DNA of 64,000 nt from Fennellomyces sp. T-0311 (Eukaryota > Mucoromycota > Mucoromycetes > Mucorales > Lichtheimiaceae): assembly GCA_025266875.1 (NCBI GenBank), contig JALLLT010000020.1, forward strand, positions 248,001-312,000. The letters are read 5' to 3'. Positions 1 to 10,627 of the stretch are shown piece after piece. The notes beneath the pieces were generated by a model. The model was not told the DNA's origin, searched no databases, and saw nothing but the letters and a program-made list of their open reading frames with translations. A program made the translations under genes and the position numbers. The first letter of the stretch is position 1. Every line of letters starts with the position of its first letter.

Positions 1-2080
1 AAAGTCGCTGGTCATTCAAAGATATGGAAGGTCCGATACTACCAACCATTGATTACTTTTGTTGTATTCAACGTGACCAAACCACTTACATATCGTTTTC
101 TGGGAACGGTTACTTCTCACTTACCTTTTTGGTAAAACTCGCTCATGCAGACATATCTTCCATATCCGGCATATTGTCATAGACGTTATCATGAATGCGT
201 GTCAACAACTACCACCTAGCTTACCATTATCCGCTATGGACCGGTTCCATAACGACATACACGGCCCATTCCTCAATAGCACCCAATATGACATACGCAA
301 TGGATATGCAGGTATAATCATGACATGACCTTGGATAACATCGGTAATAGGAAGTCCCATCCACGATTAGCATTTCATATAAATAGAGCGAGCTCTTCAT
401 CTATAAAATACAGTTTTCTGAGTCTCGTTGACTTCGATTATCCCTTTTCGACACTCGATACCTTACTCTTGTCTCAATTTCGCACGTAGCACCCAGTAGA
501 TGCCACTCAATGACACTGCATTTCAGCTCATGGCCTCTTCGACTAGGTCTTTCTTTTATCTAAGCAGCAAATAGGAACAATATACACAGCTGGGCTAGTG
601 AGCACACTTCTTGGTGTACCCGCTTTTTAGTGACATACCATGTGGACACGTCAAATTGACAACATTCTCCTCCGTCCTAAGTAACGTCGTGCAGTGGCTT
701 TTCTTTTGGATGCCTCCGGCATAGTCAGTTGATGTCCATCCTTACTTTTAGTCAAGGGATCAAGTACCAACAATGATGAAGAATGGACAAAAAGTCAAAT
801 AAAGTACCAAGAGCTAAATAACCAGAGCAACTGATGCTTTAAGAACAAAATCTGGATCGAAGGTGTAAGAAAGTACTGGGACGTCAAGGTAGGGCGAGAG
901 AAGTAGTAGAATTGCACATGAAGGTGAGTGCTTACTAAAAGCATATTGCTGATTGGTTTTGCTTTGTACATAAGCTGTATATGTGTCAACCATCACGGGT
1001 ACTTTGCGATTGGATGTAGAAAGTGTCGAGCGGATTGTCATTTATTTCCTCCCAGCCAAGTAGCTATTGAACAAAAGAGATATTCACCGGCGAAATATAC
1101 GATAGGGCGGCTGTGTTTGTAATGCATATATTTTAGAAGCATACGTGTTGCGTGTGAACATCTGCGTCAATTCCATAATTAAAGCGATTGTCAAACTAGG
1201 ATAAAACTATATCTGTCATTCGGTTTGTAACTTTGGAATATTTTAGCTTCTTGATAGAGTTACTATACCAAGGATCCATCCACGCGCCAATTGCATGGAA
1301 ACCAAAGGGCTCTTTTGTTCAAGGCTGCATACCGAATCATTCGTTTTTTCCGTCCCTGTTATGGATGGAATAAATTTTGTAATGGAAAATAGCGCGGACC
1401 TGGCGCACGACCTGGGAAAAACCATTTTACCGTCTAATCACAACACACGGGCACGGGAAATATCTATATATGCGCCTGTTGTCAACTGACTGTCGGCTAT
1501 CTCCATAGAAACTTGGGAGCCATCTATGTCCTGTATCTTTACACATTCATCTTTGGATCCCAGAGTCGTGTCGATCAATAAAGTTTATGGTTCGGGGACT
1601 CGGAGCCAAAATTGGGGTTTGGGGGGATGTTGTCACCTTTAAGGACCATGTGTATAAATACCTGCTTCCATAGACAGTTCTTTGCGTGTACATATATATG
1701 TCCTGGCTAATTAGCCGTCTGCAGATAAGAAAATAAAATGCTCCGTTGCGTGCGGATGCGCAGCGAAGCCATGGCGCCATCTGGATCATGTGGTCAGCGC
1801 CCGCAAAGATAGGACCATGGATCCCTGGCATAGGCTGGTATCGGAAAGAAGTGATGAGCGCAGAGACGATCGTCTGATGACAGTCGAGAAGGCAGAATGC
1901 CCAAAAAAAATCATATGCTTCAGGAGAGAGAAACACGAGCAAGGTTAATCCGCAAAGGCGACCATCGGTATTTAAATGAGTGCTTTTACACCGCTCGAGA
2001 ACGAACCCTTTGCCACGATTCTTTAACCCCACCCGTTGTCCTCTTTTTTTCTCCACTTTTTTTTTACCCGGTGAACCACA
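1..2080. other. no supportable gene; upstream region of PIS1
   Basis: I see no conserved reading frame here on either strand. The longest open frame is about 170 codons on the minus strand (1547-2056); it has no recognisable domain and looks like chance. The last ~60 bases before 2081 are pyrimidine-rich, which is common just ahead of fungal start codons, so the PIS1 promoter and leader probably lie in the last few hundred bases. Confidence 0.5.
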
Positions 2081-3132
2081 ATGAGCAACGTCAATTCACG
2101 ATCGAAGCTCGAGTATACCGAAAATGTATTCCTCTTTGTGCCAAACATTATTGGTAAATGCTTGCATTGCAATAACAGAGGAAAAAAAGAAGCGATCATC
2201 TTGCTCACAAACCGCGCTTCGATTGCGTGAAAAATGAAACAGGGTACACGCGTATCGCACTAGCTGCATTGTCGTTATATTACATGGAATGGCACCCCAA
2301 GGCCTGTGCAAGCTTATACTGTATTTCTTGTTTGTTGGACGCGGTGGATGGAAATGCTGCACGGTATTTTGACCAATGTAAGGTATAATCTGGCTGCGTG
2401 TGGCGACGTGGCTGACCCTGTGCTTAGGTAGCAAGTTTGGTGCGGTCCTGGACATGGTGACGGACAGGTAAGTCCAGCCGCGATGGACGGTTGCAACGTG
2501 CTTACAAACCCCACCCCTTTCCCTCACATTCCCAGATCGACCACCACTTGTCTCCTCTGTTTCTTGTCATTACAGTATCCCTCGTGGACCATCCTGTTCC
2601 AGTTCTTGATATCACTCGACTTTAGCTCCCACTACATGCACATGTACAGGTAAAAGATCCGTGTCGCGTTTCTTTTTTCTTTTCATGCGACTGACAGGAG
2701 CCATGTAGCTCCATGACCGCCGGATCCACTAGCCATAAAAAGCTGTCCGAATCTGATTACAAGTTCCTCCATCTCTACTACAACAGCAGCGTAAGTTTCG
2801 CTTATCGTGACCTAGTGCGACGTGCACTCTAACCCCTGTCTGTTTAGACCGTCTTATTTATCATGTGTGCTGGCAACGAACTTTTCTTCGTGGCCCTCTA
2901 CTGTCTGAAATTCTTCACGCTGAACTGTAAGTCAATCCGATGCAGGCTTTGAGCAATTGACTAACGAGCGCGGCATGCAGTGGCATGGTGGGTTCTTCTT
3001 GTGGTCAGTGGCGTCATTTGTTTTGCCAAGCAGTTCATCAACGTGGTCCAAATCGTCAACGCTAGCAAGGTGCTGGCCAACATTGATCAGGAGGAGCGTC
3101 GTCAGAAGGCGTTGAGCGCCAAACAGGAGTGA
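2081..3132 (+). CDS. PIS1: CDP-diacylglycerol--inositol 3-phosphatidyltransferase (phosphatidylinositol synthase)
   Basis: Makes phosphatidylinositol from CDP-diacylglycerol and myo-inositol in the ER membrane. Seven exons read as 2081-2153, 2243-2377, 2428-2467, 2536-2649, 2709-2790, 2848-2926 and 2981-3132, giving 224 residues against about 220 in yeast Pis1. The CDP-alcohol phosphatidyltransferase signature DGxxAR(x)8GxxxDxxxD is visible as DGNAAR at the end of exon 2, followed across the second intron by GAVLDMVTDR. Exon 4 carries the family-typical SLDFSSHYMHMY stretch. The C-terminus is a hydrophobic segment and then a charged tail ending KALSAKQE. The start was chosen at 2081 because the N-terminal exon VFLFVPNIIGYTR matches the family and total length fits. 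No oddities beyond the dense introns. Function is known for the family; the exon model is my inference. Confidence 0.93.
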
Positions 3133-4360
3133 TACTCTGGTACATAATAAAAAGTATAAAAAGTAATTGAAATCAACATCAATGTTTGTGCGAGGCGTTT
3201 TAAGCATGTTCTGGGAACATTCGAGCAACCACATACGTTACACCCACTTTCGCATGTCGTCTTCATTTCTGCAAAACGGATGTCACCCCCATCCCAACCA
3301 TTTCATCCTCCCGGTGCCTGTGCCCTGGCCAACGTCAACGGTAGCCCCGGATTTCGGAACTGGTTGCTAAGCGACCATGCAAAGCGTTTGGTTGCTAAGC
3401 CCGCGGGTTCCCGAGTCGAGTAATTAGTGCTCTCTACTAAACCTGATGGAAGGAGATGATTCCGCATGAGTGGCGTGTTATCATTAGCAAAAATGAGCTA
3501 GTAAAATTAGCTTTGTATAGCAGCGCTCGATACACGCACAGCCAACGTCCCTATCTGGCACACCTTTCTCTTGCTGACCAGGTACGCAGATTACCATAAA
3601 GGGCAATAGACTGCCATTTACAAAAGTCATATGAAGCGATCACTTAATGAATTTCAGGAGGGCGGCAGGTTTTCCCAGGTACACACAGGTAACATCAGGA
3701 TTTACGTTATGATGAATCAAATCCACCCTGGCGACGATCCCAGTCCCAAGCGGTTGTGTTACGTGGTACATTTGATCACAAGCTTCCACGGTTTAATATC
3801 GTGCTCGTCACTGCAACCACCGCTTCATCTTTCCAAAGACTGCTCACCAGTCCCTACTTGTCACGATCGAGTGTGCCCCGAACAGACATCCGGCGAAATC
3901 CATGGAAGCAATGAATAGATTACGTACCTTGAAAAAAAAACAAGAAAAGTAGGATATGGGACACGACATGAAAGTGTCGAAAAGGCAAAGTGGCAGCATA
4001 GCGTCGGACCTTGGCGAGCCGACTGCAAAAGAGAAAGGCGCACATGTGAAATGAGAAAGTATGGGGATGATGAGTCGCCGCCTCAAACAGCAATACAGAT
4101 AGTTGCTGTAGTTGCATGCATGATTTACCGAAGCGGATGCATGAGTTTAATGATTTTCGTCGCACGCAAGCCAGTTTGGTGTGCAGAAAAGAGAAATAGG
4201 CTTCTGCCTTGTGATACGGCGCGACAAGCCCCGTTTTAATATTACGCGGCGCGTGGCAGGTTTTGATGGCCTTACCAAAAGCAGAAAAAAAGTTTAAACA
4301 CATTGACTCCTCCAGAAAAAAAATATTAACCATACCGTTTAACTGCACCCTTTTATTTCC
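3133..4360. other. intergenic region between PIS1 and the RhoGAP gene
   Basis: Open frames here (longest 95 codons at 3631-3918) have no recognisable domain. The stretch contains a duplicated 12-mer near 3361-3400 (separate entry). It presumably holds the PIS1 3' end and the promoter of the gene at 4361. Confidence 0.5.
3361..3400. repeat. direct repeat of a 12-mer, TGGTTGCTAAGC x2
   Basis: TGGTTGCTAAGC occurs at 3361-3372 and again at 3389-3400, 28 bp apart start to start. The core GTTGCTAAGC resembles a half of the X-box recognised by RFX-family regulators, but that link is only a resemblance. It lies about 230 bp downstream of PIS1 and 960 bp upstream of the RhoGAP start. Confidence 0.4.
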
Positions 4361-7300
4361 ATGGCAGCCGTACGAACGAACGGCATGTCGCCCGATTTAG
4401 CCACTCAGAATGAAGAATTGTGGCGCATTGTCGAAAAGCAGCGTGTGGTCATCCAAAACTTGCAGAAATCGCTGACCCTGATGACCGACGAACGCGACAA
4501 TCTCTTGGAACGGAACCAAGATCTCGAACAAGACTTGATCATGGCAACCCAGTTCAATGTTGAAAAGGAGCCTGTCAAGGTAGAATCCACGCCAAAGAGT
4601 CCCACTCAGGTCGAGTCAAAGAATTTGCTTGCAGACACCATTGGTGCCGCCATGCTTGGACCCGTGCCTCCGCCCAGATCGCCGTACAGACAAATAGATA
4701 ATACACCTTCGGCCCCCAGTGCCAATTCCAGCACAAGTAATCTGGCAATCTCATCCAATGTGTTTGAAAGATATGGTACTCCCGATTCGTCGGAAACTAG
4801 GATGGGTGCTACCATTGTTGAACCTACCTTGCCCGCTACTTATGCTTATGATCGAACAAAAGCTCCCCCTAGCCCTAATCCATACCGTCCGGCTGACAAG
4901 TCACCCCGTACAAAGCCCTCCAATGCCCCCATCGATCTATCAGAGGGCTTTAGCAATACAACCTTGGATCTTTCGCTGCCGCCCGTGGAGGCCATGGTCG
5001 AACGGGACACAAAGTACCAGGGCGCCCATCAGAGAAAGGATGCTGATCACTACCCGCAATACCAATACAAAGAAACCGCACCATTGAACCGAAAGCCAGA
5101 GTCTCAGCATCCATTGTCGTCGGCCGAGCACGCGAACGGGCAGCAGCATAACCATCACTACCAGCAACCACAGCAACACAATTATCAATATCCACCGCAA
5201 CAACGGTATCAGCCGACCCCTCAAACAGATCAAGCGGCAATCGATTATCACCATCGCAATGAGACTAACAACTTACCCAAGCGGCCAGCTGATGATTACA
5301 GACAGTGGCAGCAATCGGAACACGCTCGTGCGACACCAGCTGAAGACCCCGGAGTGCCACAATCATTAACAGATGCTACGCCAACAACCCCACCTAGCCA
5401 CCACCAGCAATCGCCCTCTTCCCCACAAGGAACTTTTGCGACCGGACTCATGGCGGGTATTAACACCAAAGTCATTGGTTCCGAAACCATCACCAATGAC
5501 AAAGGGAAGGAAGTAATCGCATTCACCATCTCGGTTCGCAAGGCAAAAGATCCCAAGGATCTCAACTCCCCTCTCGACGAACTGTGGCAAGTTCAAAAAC
5601 TTTATTCTGATTTCCTCGCTTTAGATGTACAGGTAATGTTCATTTTAAGCGTTCTTTCTTTTTCTTTGATAAAACTAAAGTCAGGTCACGTTGGAATAGC
5701 TTAAGGCGCAGGGAAAATCCGTTGTCAACAAAATTGCAAAGTTGCCTGACAGAGCGCTCTTTTCAACTCATGTATCCAACAAGGCTGATCAACGAAAGGC
5801 AAGTGCAGCGTGTAAGGAATAGCGCCCACGCATGCTAACGGACGGATCGGGCTAGATGGCTATTGACAATTATCTTCAACACGCTCTCAGACTGCCGCTC
5901 TCGGACATTACGGACATTTGCGAGTTCTTGAGCTCCAATGTGATGGAAGCCGTGCCACAGCCTGCTTGCAAGGTAAAATGAGGTGCTTCTTCTTTGTAAC
6001 CTTAATTAACTTATTAATCATCTTGTTGCGCAGGTTTCAAAATACCGACAAGGCTATCTAACCAAACGTGGCAAGAATTTTGGTGGTTGGAAGAGGCGTT
6101 ACTTTATGCTCGACGGACCTGAACTAAAATACTACGAAAGCGTATGTAGCGCCCATCTCCGTCCCACGATAGCACACTGACTCTTTGCAATTCCAGGAAG
6201 AGGGCATGTTCCTCGGCAAGATCGTCCTGACCCAATCTCAAATTGGCAAACAAAAGGCCCCAGAAAACCCCAAAGAGTCCCCCGACTTTAAGCATGGTCT
6301 GATCATTCTCGAGCCCAAAAAGTCGGCACCCGGCGGTCTGGCTCGCCATGTCCTTTGCGCCGATAACGATGATGAGCGCGACGCTTGGGTGGCAGCCATG
6401 ACTCAACACATCGATCAAGAAGCCGTTGCCAATCGCCTGGAGCAAAGCAACAAGAAAGCCAAGAAGAGCGGCAAGATTTCCAAGGATGATATCAAACCTG
6501 TTACAGATGACAGGAGTCGCAGATCAAGCCTTGATCCCTCGGATCCAAATGCTCAAAACAAATACCTGGAGAATCTGCTGATGGGCAGCAGTGACTCGCT
6601 CCATAGCAACGATGATGACTCGACCAAGAAAGAAAAGGGTCAACGCAAGGCATTCTGGTCCAAAAAAATGTTTGCCGGCAATGGCCACCAAAGCGGTCAA
6701 CGTGCCGACAAGAACAAGCCTACCGGAGATTGGCGCAAAGATCAAGCTGTCGACTCTCCAGGCCCCAATCAAGTGTTTGGCATTCCTTTGGAAGACGCCA
6801 TCAAGGTTGCCAAAGTTACCGACCAATACGAATTACCAGCCATTGTCTATCGCTGCATTGATTATCTCGAAGCCAAGAATGCAATTCAAGAAGAAGGCAT
6901 CTATCGTCTTAGCGGAAGTGCAGTCAAGATTCGAAACCTCAAATCAAAGTTCAACGAAGGTAAATTGTCTTTATGATGTTAAAAGCCATCCTATTCACTG
7001 CCGTTTTCTTTTTTTCTGGCATAACAGAGGGCGACGTTGACCTGCTGGCATCTGGCGAACATTACGATATCCATGCGGTCTCTGGCTTACTCAAAATGTG
7101 GCTTCGTGAGCTCCCAGGCAACGTTCTCACAACAGAATTGCTCAAGGAGTTCTTGAACGTGATGGATCTTGTGGACCGACGAGAACGCATCAACGAACTC
7201 GGTCGCTTAGTATCCATGCTTCCGTTGCAAAACTACACGCTACTTCGCACATTATCTGCGCATCTGATCCGCGTTGTGCAGAATGCTGGTACCAACAAGA

Positions 7301-7800
7301 TGACGATGCGAAACGTTGGCATTGTGTTTTCGGCAACGCTTGGCATTCCAACCGGCATATTCAGTTTGTTGCTAACTGAATTTGACTACATTTTCTGGAC
7401 CAACGATGGCACTGCTCCTCCTCCCATCAGTGATGACCCTGCGAGCAAGTTTCCTCTCCCTCCCACCACCATGCCCCCTCCGACTCAGGTCCCTAGCAAC
7501 CATACCAGAGTGCAGGCACTCCAACGCGAAACCGGCCGCAGCAACCGCAACAGCGTGAATTATCGACACGGCGCTCCCCGCTCGATTGTTGGTCTCGAAC
7601 AGCTTGGTAGTCATGGCCCGATTGTCGACGATGGCGAAGAAGTCGATGACTTGGCGCTCGAGTACAGCGATGAAGAAACTCCCGCATATAGAACTGCTGA
7701 ACGACAACCCTATGTCCAGCCCCACCAAGTCCACCCTAACAGCACTCCCGTCCCGTACCCTACTGTAGACACCAATTACTTGGCTTCGCGCTATTATTAG
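4361..7800 (+). CDS. BEM3: Rho GTPase-activating protein with PX, PH and RhoGAP domains (Bem3-like)
   Basis: Predicted to stimulate GTP hydrolysis by Cdc42/Rho GTPases at membranes and so limit polarised growth. Exons 4361-5632, 5700-5798, 5856-5972, 6034-6141, 6197-6959 and 7028-7800 give 1043 residues. In order: an N-terminal coiled coil (about residues 12-65), a long low-complexity Ser/Pro then His/Gln-rich linker, a PX domain (about 365-495), a PH domain starting KYRQGYLTKRG (about 498-605), and a RhoGAP domain (about 726-905) beginning FGIPLEDAI with the arginine finger in GIYRLSGS near residue 769. This order is that of yeast Bem3. The C-terminal 130 residues are disordered. The second intron (5799-5855) has a GC donor. 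KCS1 starts 89 bp downstream on the same strand. PX and PH domains suggest phosphoinositide-dependent targeting. Confidence 0.92.
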
Positions 7801-7889
7801 TTGTTTTATTCTGTTATATATTTGATTGAGTAATATTCCGCTGCCGGTTCTTTCAAGAAATAATTCTTTTTCTTTTTCTTTCTCTTGCC

Positions 7890-9685
7890 ATGAAAGAACG
7901 GACACGTGAGGGAGAAGAGGACGACGACGACGAACAGCACCACTACTATCACAGCAGCGATGATAGCAGTTGCGATTACCCATTAAACGGCTCTAGCCAT
8001 CACCATCAATATTTTGATCCGACCAAAATCACGACATCCATTCCGCTTCTACCTTTCGATAATCAAGTCGGTGGCCATGCATCGTTCTTTCGATTCTCGA
8101 AACGAGCTATTTGCAAGGCAGTTTCAAAGAAAGAGCAGGAATTTTACGAGCATTTAGAAAGCCATTACCCACAACTGCTGCCATTTACTCCACAATATCT
8201 AGGTGTTCTCAATGTCACATACTGCGATCCCTTAGATGCACTTCCTCAAGTCGTTCTGGAAAAGAATAAACATCTGTTACGCGATTGGCGCGCCTGTCAC
8301 GAGGAAGGCCGTCTGAGACGACGCCACTCATCGGCCTCAGCACGACCTATACCGTCGTCTCGCCGATTGCAAGAACAAGTGCTTCGCGAAGTATTCTCTC
8401 CGCAGGCATTGAGAGAGCGGTTACGACAGGTCCACGACTGGCAGCAGCAACAGTGTTCCACTTCGCTGCCACTCTCTCACAGCCTGTCCGAGCTTGATCA
8501 TGTTTCCACGCCAACAGGATCTCCCCAGTTTGCCATAGACAGCGTCACGGTAAAGCCACGTCGCCCATCCATTATCCAGAGCACCACGTCTGCGCCACTC
8601 ACTCCAAAGGTGCCCGAAAAGAAAAAGAAACGAAGCAGCAGACAGCACCTCCACGATGACGACGACGCGATATTTCAAATGGACGATATGGATCAGTCGT
8701 TGCCCGTCGAAACGCGGAGCGACACTGAGCTGATGATCGACAATCATGAGAAAGAAAAAGAGGAGGACTCGGCGCTGCCGTCGCCGGAGCCTCAGCCCAT
8801 CGCGGCATCCAATGGCTGGGAGAAGCGCGAGACGCCGACGAACCCATGGTCATTGCAAGTGTACAATCGCGATATGCAAAAGATGCGCCATCATCACTTC
8901 AACGAGCCGCAAGTCAAGCAGTATATCCTGATCGAGGACTTGACGGACGGTGTCAAGTACCCCTGCGTACTCGATCTCAAGATGGGCACGCGACAATACG
9001 GCGTGTATGCGACGCCGGAGAAAATGAAGAGCCAGACACTAAAGTGCGCTCGATCGACCAGCCAAGCACTGGGTGTGCGCGTGTGTGGGATGCAGGCAGG
9101 TATTAGGCAGAGTTGCGCCATGGGACAGGTATAGGGATTGACAGGCTTGCATTCCTTTAGGTGTACAAAACCGACAGCTCGGAGTTCTTGTTTCAGGATA
9201 AATATTACGGTCGACGACTGGATCCATTGCGGTTCAGAACCACGTTGGGCGAATATCTCGATAATGGCCACGGCTGCCAGATCCACCATATACCCATCAT
9301 TCTTCGGAAGCTTCGACGACTTGCTGGCATCGTCCGATCTTTGGAAGACTATAGATTCTATGCCTCGTCGTTGCTCGTGATATACGATGGCGATCCATCA
9401 AGCTCCAGGAAGATTGACGTCCGCATCATTGACTTTGCTCACTGTGTCACCCAGGAGGACGTTCGCCAGCATCGCGATGAGTTCCCGTTCCCACCGCGAC
9501 ACCGCGGCCCCGATTATGGCTATTTGCTAGGTCTCAAGAGCCTGGCGGCATGTTTTGAATGGATATACGAAGAGCATGGAGGATCCATGGATGATTTAGA
9601 TACCAAGGACGACCATGTTTTTGATGACATTGGGACGGACGAAAGTCGCAATGTCCATACATCTGCATTTGGTCGAGACCTTTAA
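7890..9685 (+). CDS. KCS1: inositol hexakisphosphate kinase (IP6K/Kcs1 type)
   Basis: Phosphorylates InsP6 (and InsP5) to pyrophosphorylated inositol phosphates. Two exons, 7890-9095 and 9161-9685, give 576 residues. The N-terminus is acidic and low complexity. An early conserved block reads FDNQVGGHASFFRF. The IPK-family PxxxDxKxG motif is PCVLDLKMG at residues 358-366. After the intron come FQDKYYGR, SSLLVIYDG (SLL motif) and IDFAH, whose aspartate (about residue 493) is the metal-binding residue of the family. The intron uses a GC donor (CAG|gcaggt, 9096-9160). The alternative GT donor further in would leave a 34-nt intron and insert 11 non-conserved residues. It is much shorter than the yeast protein because the N-terminal extension is reduced. 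Start 7890 follows a CT-rich leader only 89 bp after the RhoGAP stop. Confidence 0.93.
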
Positions 9686-9839
9686 AGAGCTGCGCTCGAT
9701 CTCTCTGTCCCCCCTAATCCCTCTCAAAAGACACTTCTTGTACAAAAGTTTTACCTCCCGCATTCCCTTGTAATGTTTTAGAAACAAAAAAACATCTCTT
9801 CTTTCATTCAAATACACGGTGCGTAAAGTAAGAAAGTAT

Positions 9840-10627
9840 TTACATTTCGTTGGAATAACCAATGACCTTGGTAAGTTGTTCAAACTTGATGCTCTCGCGG
9901 ACAACCACAGTCTTGGCTTCGTTATCCTTGTTGATGGGAACCGTGACAGTGTCGCCGCTCAGTTGCCATTGCTGCTTTTCGCAGAACTGCTTGAACGCGT
10001 CTCCCTTCAATGAAAGGTACGATTCGAGCACAGGAGCGCTGATCGTTTGGTACGACATTGTAACGACAAAGGCAATCACCTTGCGGATGGCATCCTCGAA
10101 ACCAACGATATCCTTGACCAATCCCTTATCCTTTTCCAACGTTTTCCAAAACTCGGCGTATCGCGACTGTTCGAGCAACTGTTGCAAGTGAGTCAACCGT
10201 TTCACTTCGTCCACGTCCTGAATATTGTCTCGGTTACAAAAACGAAAAACGTCCATCCACACTTGCTTCTTTTTTCTTTACCACATAGTCCGTCAAAAGG
10301 TACATGCATAAATTGTAATCAGGTTTGGGGATGGCGGTCAACGATTTGGCAAGAACGTTAATGATAACTGGTACTTTGCTGAGCTGTGGGTTGAACTGAT
10401 ATCTAAAAAGTATCGTGTCAATGATGAAAACTTGTCAAAGTACGTCTTTTTTTTCGGCTGAGGAATTACAATTTCAGTAAGGCAAGATTGGCCATTAAAT
10501 CATATTCGTCATTTTTGCATTGACCGGCCAGGTACTCTTCCAGTACTTCAACATTTTCTGGATTGTAGCGCTCAACGCCATCAATCATGGTCTGAATCGT
10601 TTGCGGTCGTTCGACGGTGGCTGCCAT
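9840..10627 (-). CDS. EIF3K: eukaryotic translation initiation factor 3 subunit K
   Basis: A small subunit of the eIF3 complex, with HAM and winged-helix folds in the family. Three minus-strand exons, 10627-10470, 10402-10282 and 10217-9840, give 218 residues, exactly the length of the human subunit. The N-terminus reads VERPQTIQTMIDGVERYNPE, the middle LKLYQFNPQLS and TDYVDVDEVKRLTHLQQLLE, the end FEQLTKVIGYSNEM. The second intron (64 nt) contains an in-frame ATG joined to the third exon, so an unspliced reading gives a false N-terminus (MWMDVF...); splicing 10282 to 10217 restores the conserved sequence. It is convergent with KCS1, with about 150 bp between the stops. eIF3k is dispensable in some fungi and absent from budding yeast. 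Confidence 0.92.

Noticed and set aside
1547..2056. 169-codon minus-strand open frame upstream of PIS1
   Set aside because: No recognisable domain, low-conservation composition, and it runs through the pyrimidine-rich leader of PIS1; chance is the simplest reading.
10218..10262. ATG-initiated N-terminus MWMDVF... for the eIF3k gene
   Set aside because: It lies inside a 64-nt GT-AG intron; splicing from 10282 to 10217 restores the conserved eIF3k sequence and the exact expected length.
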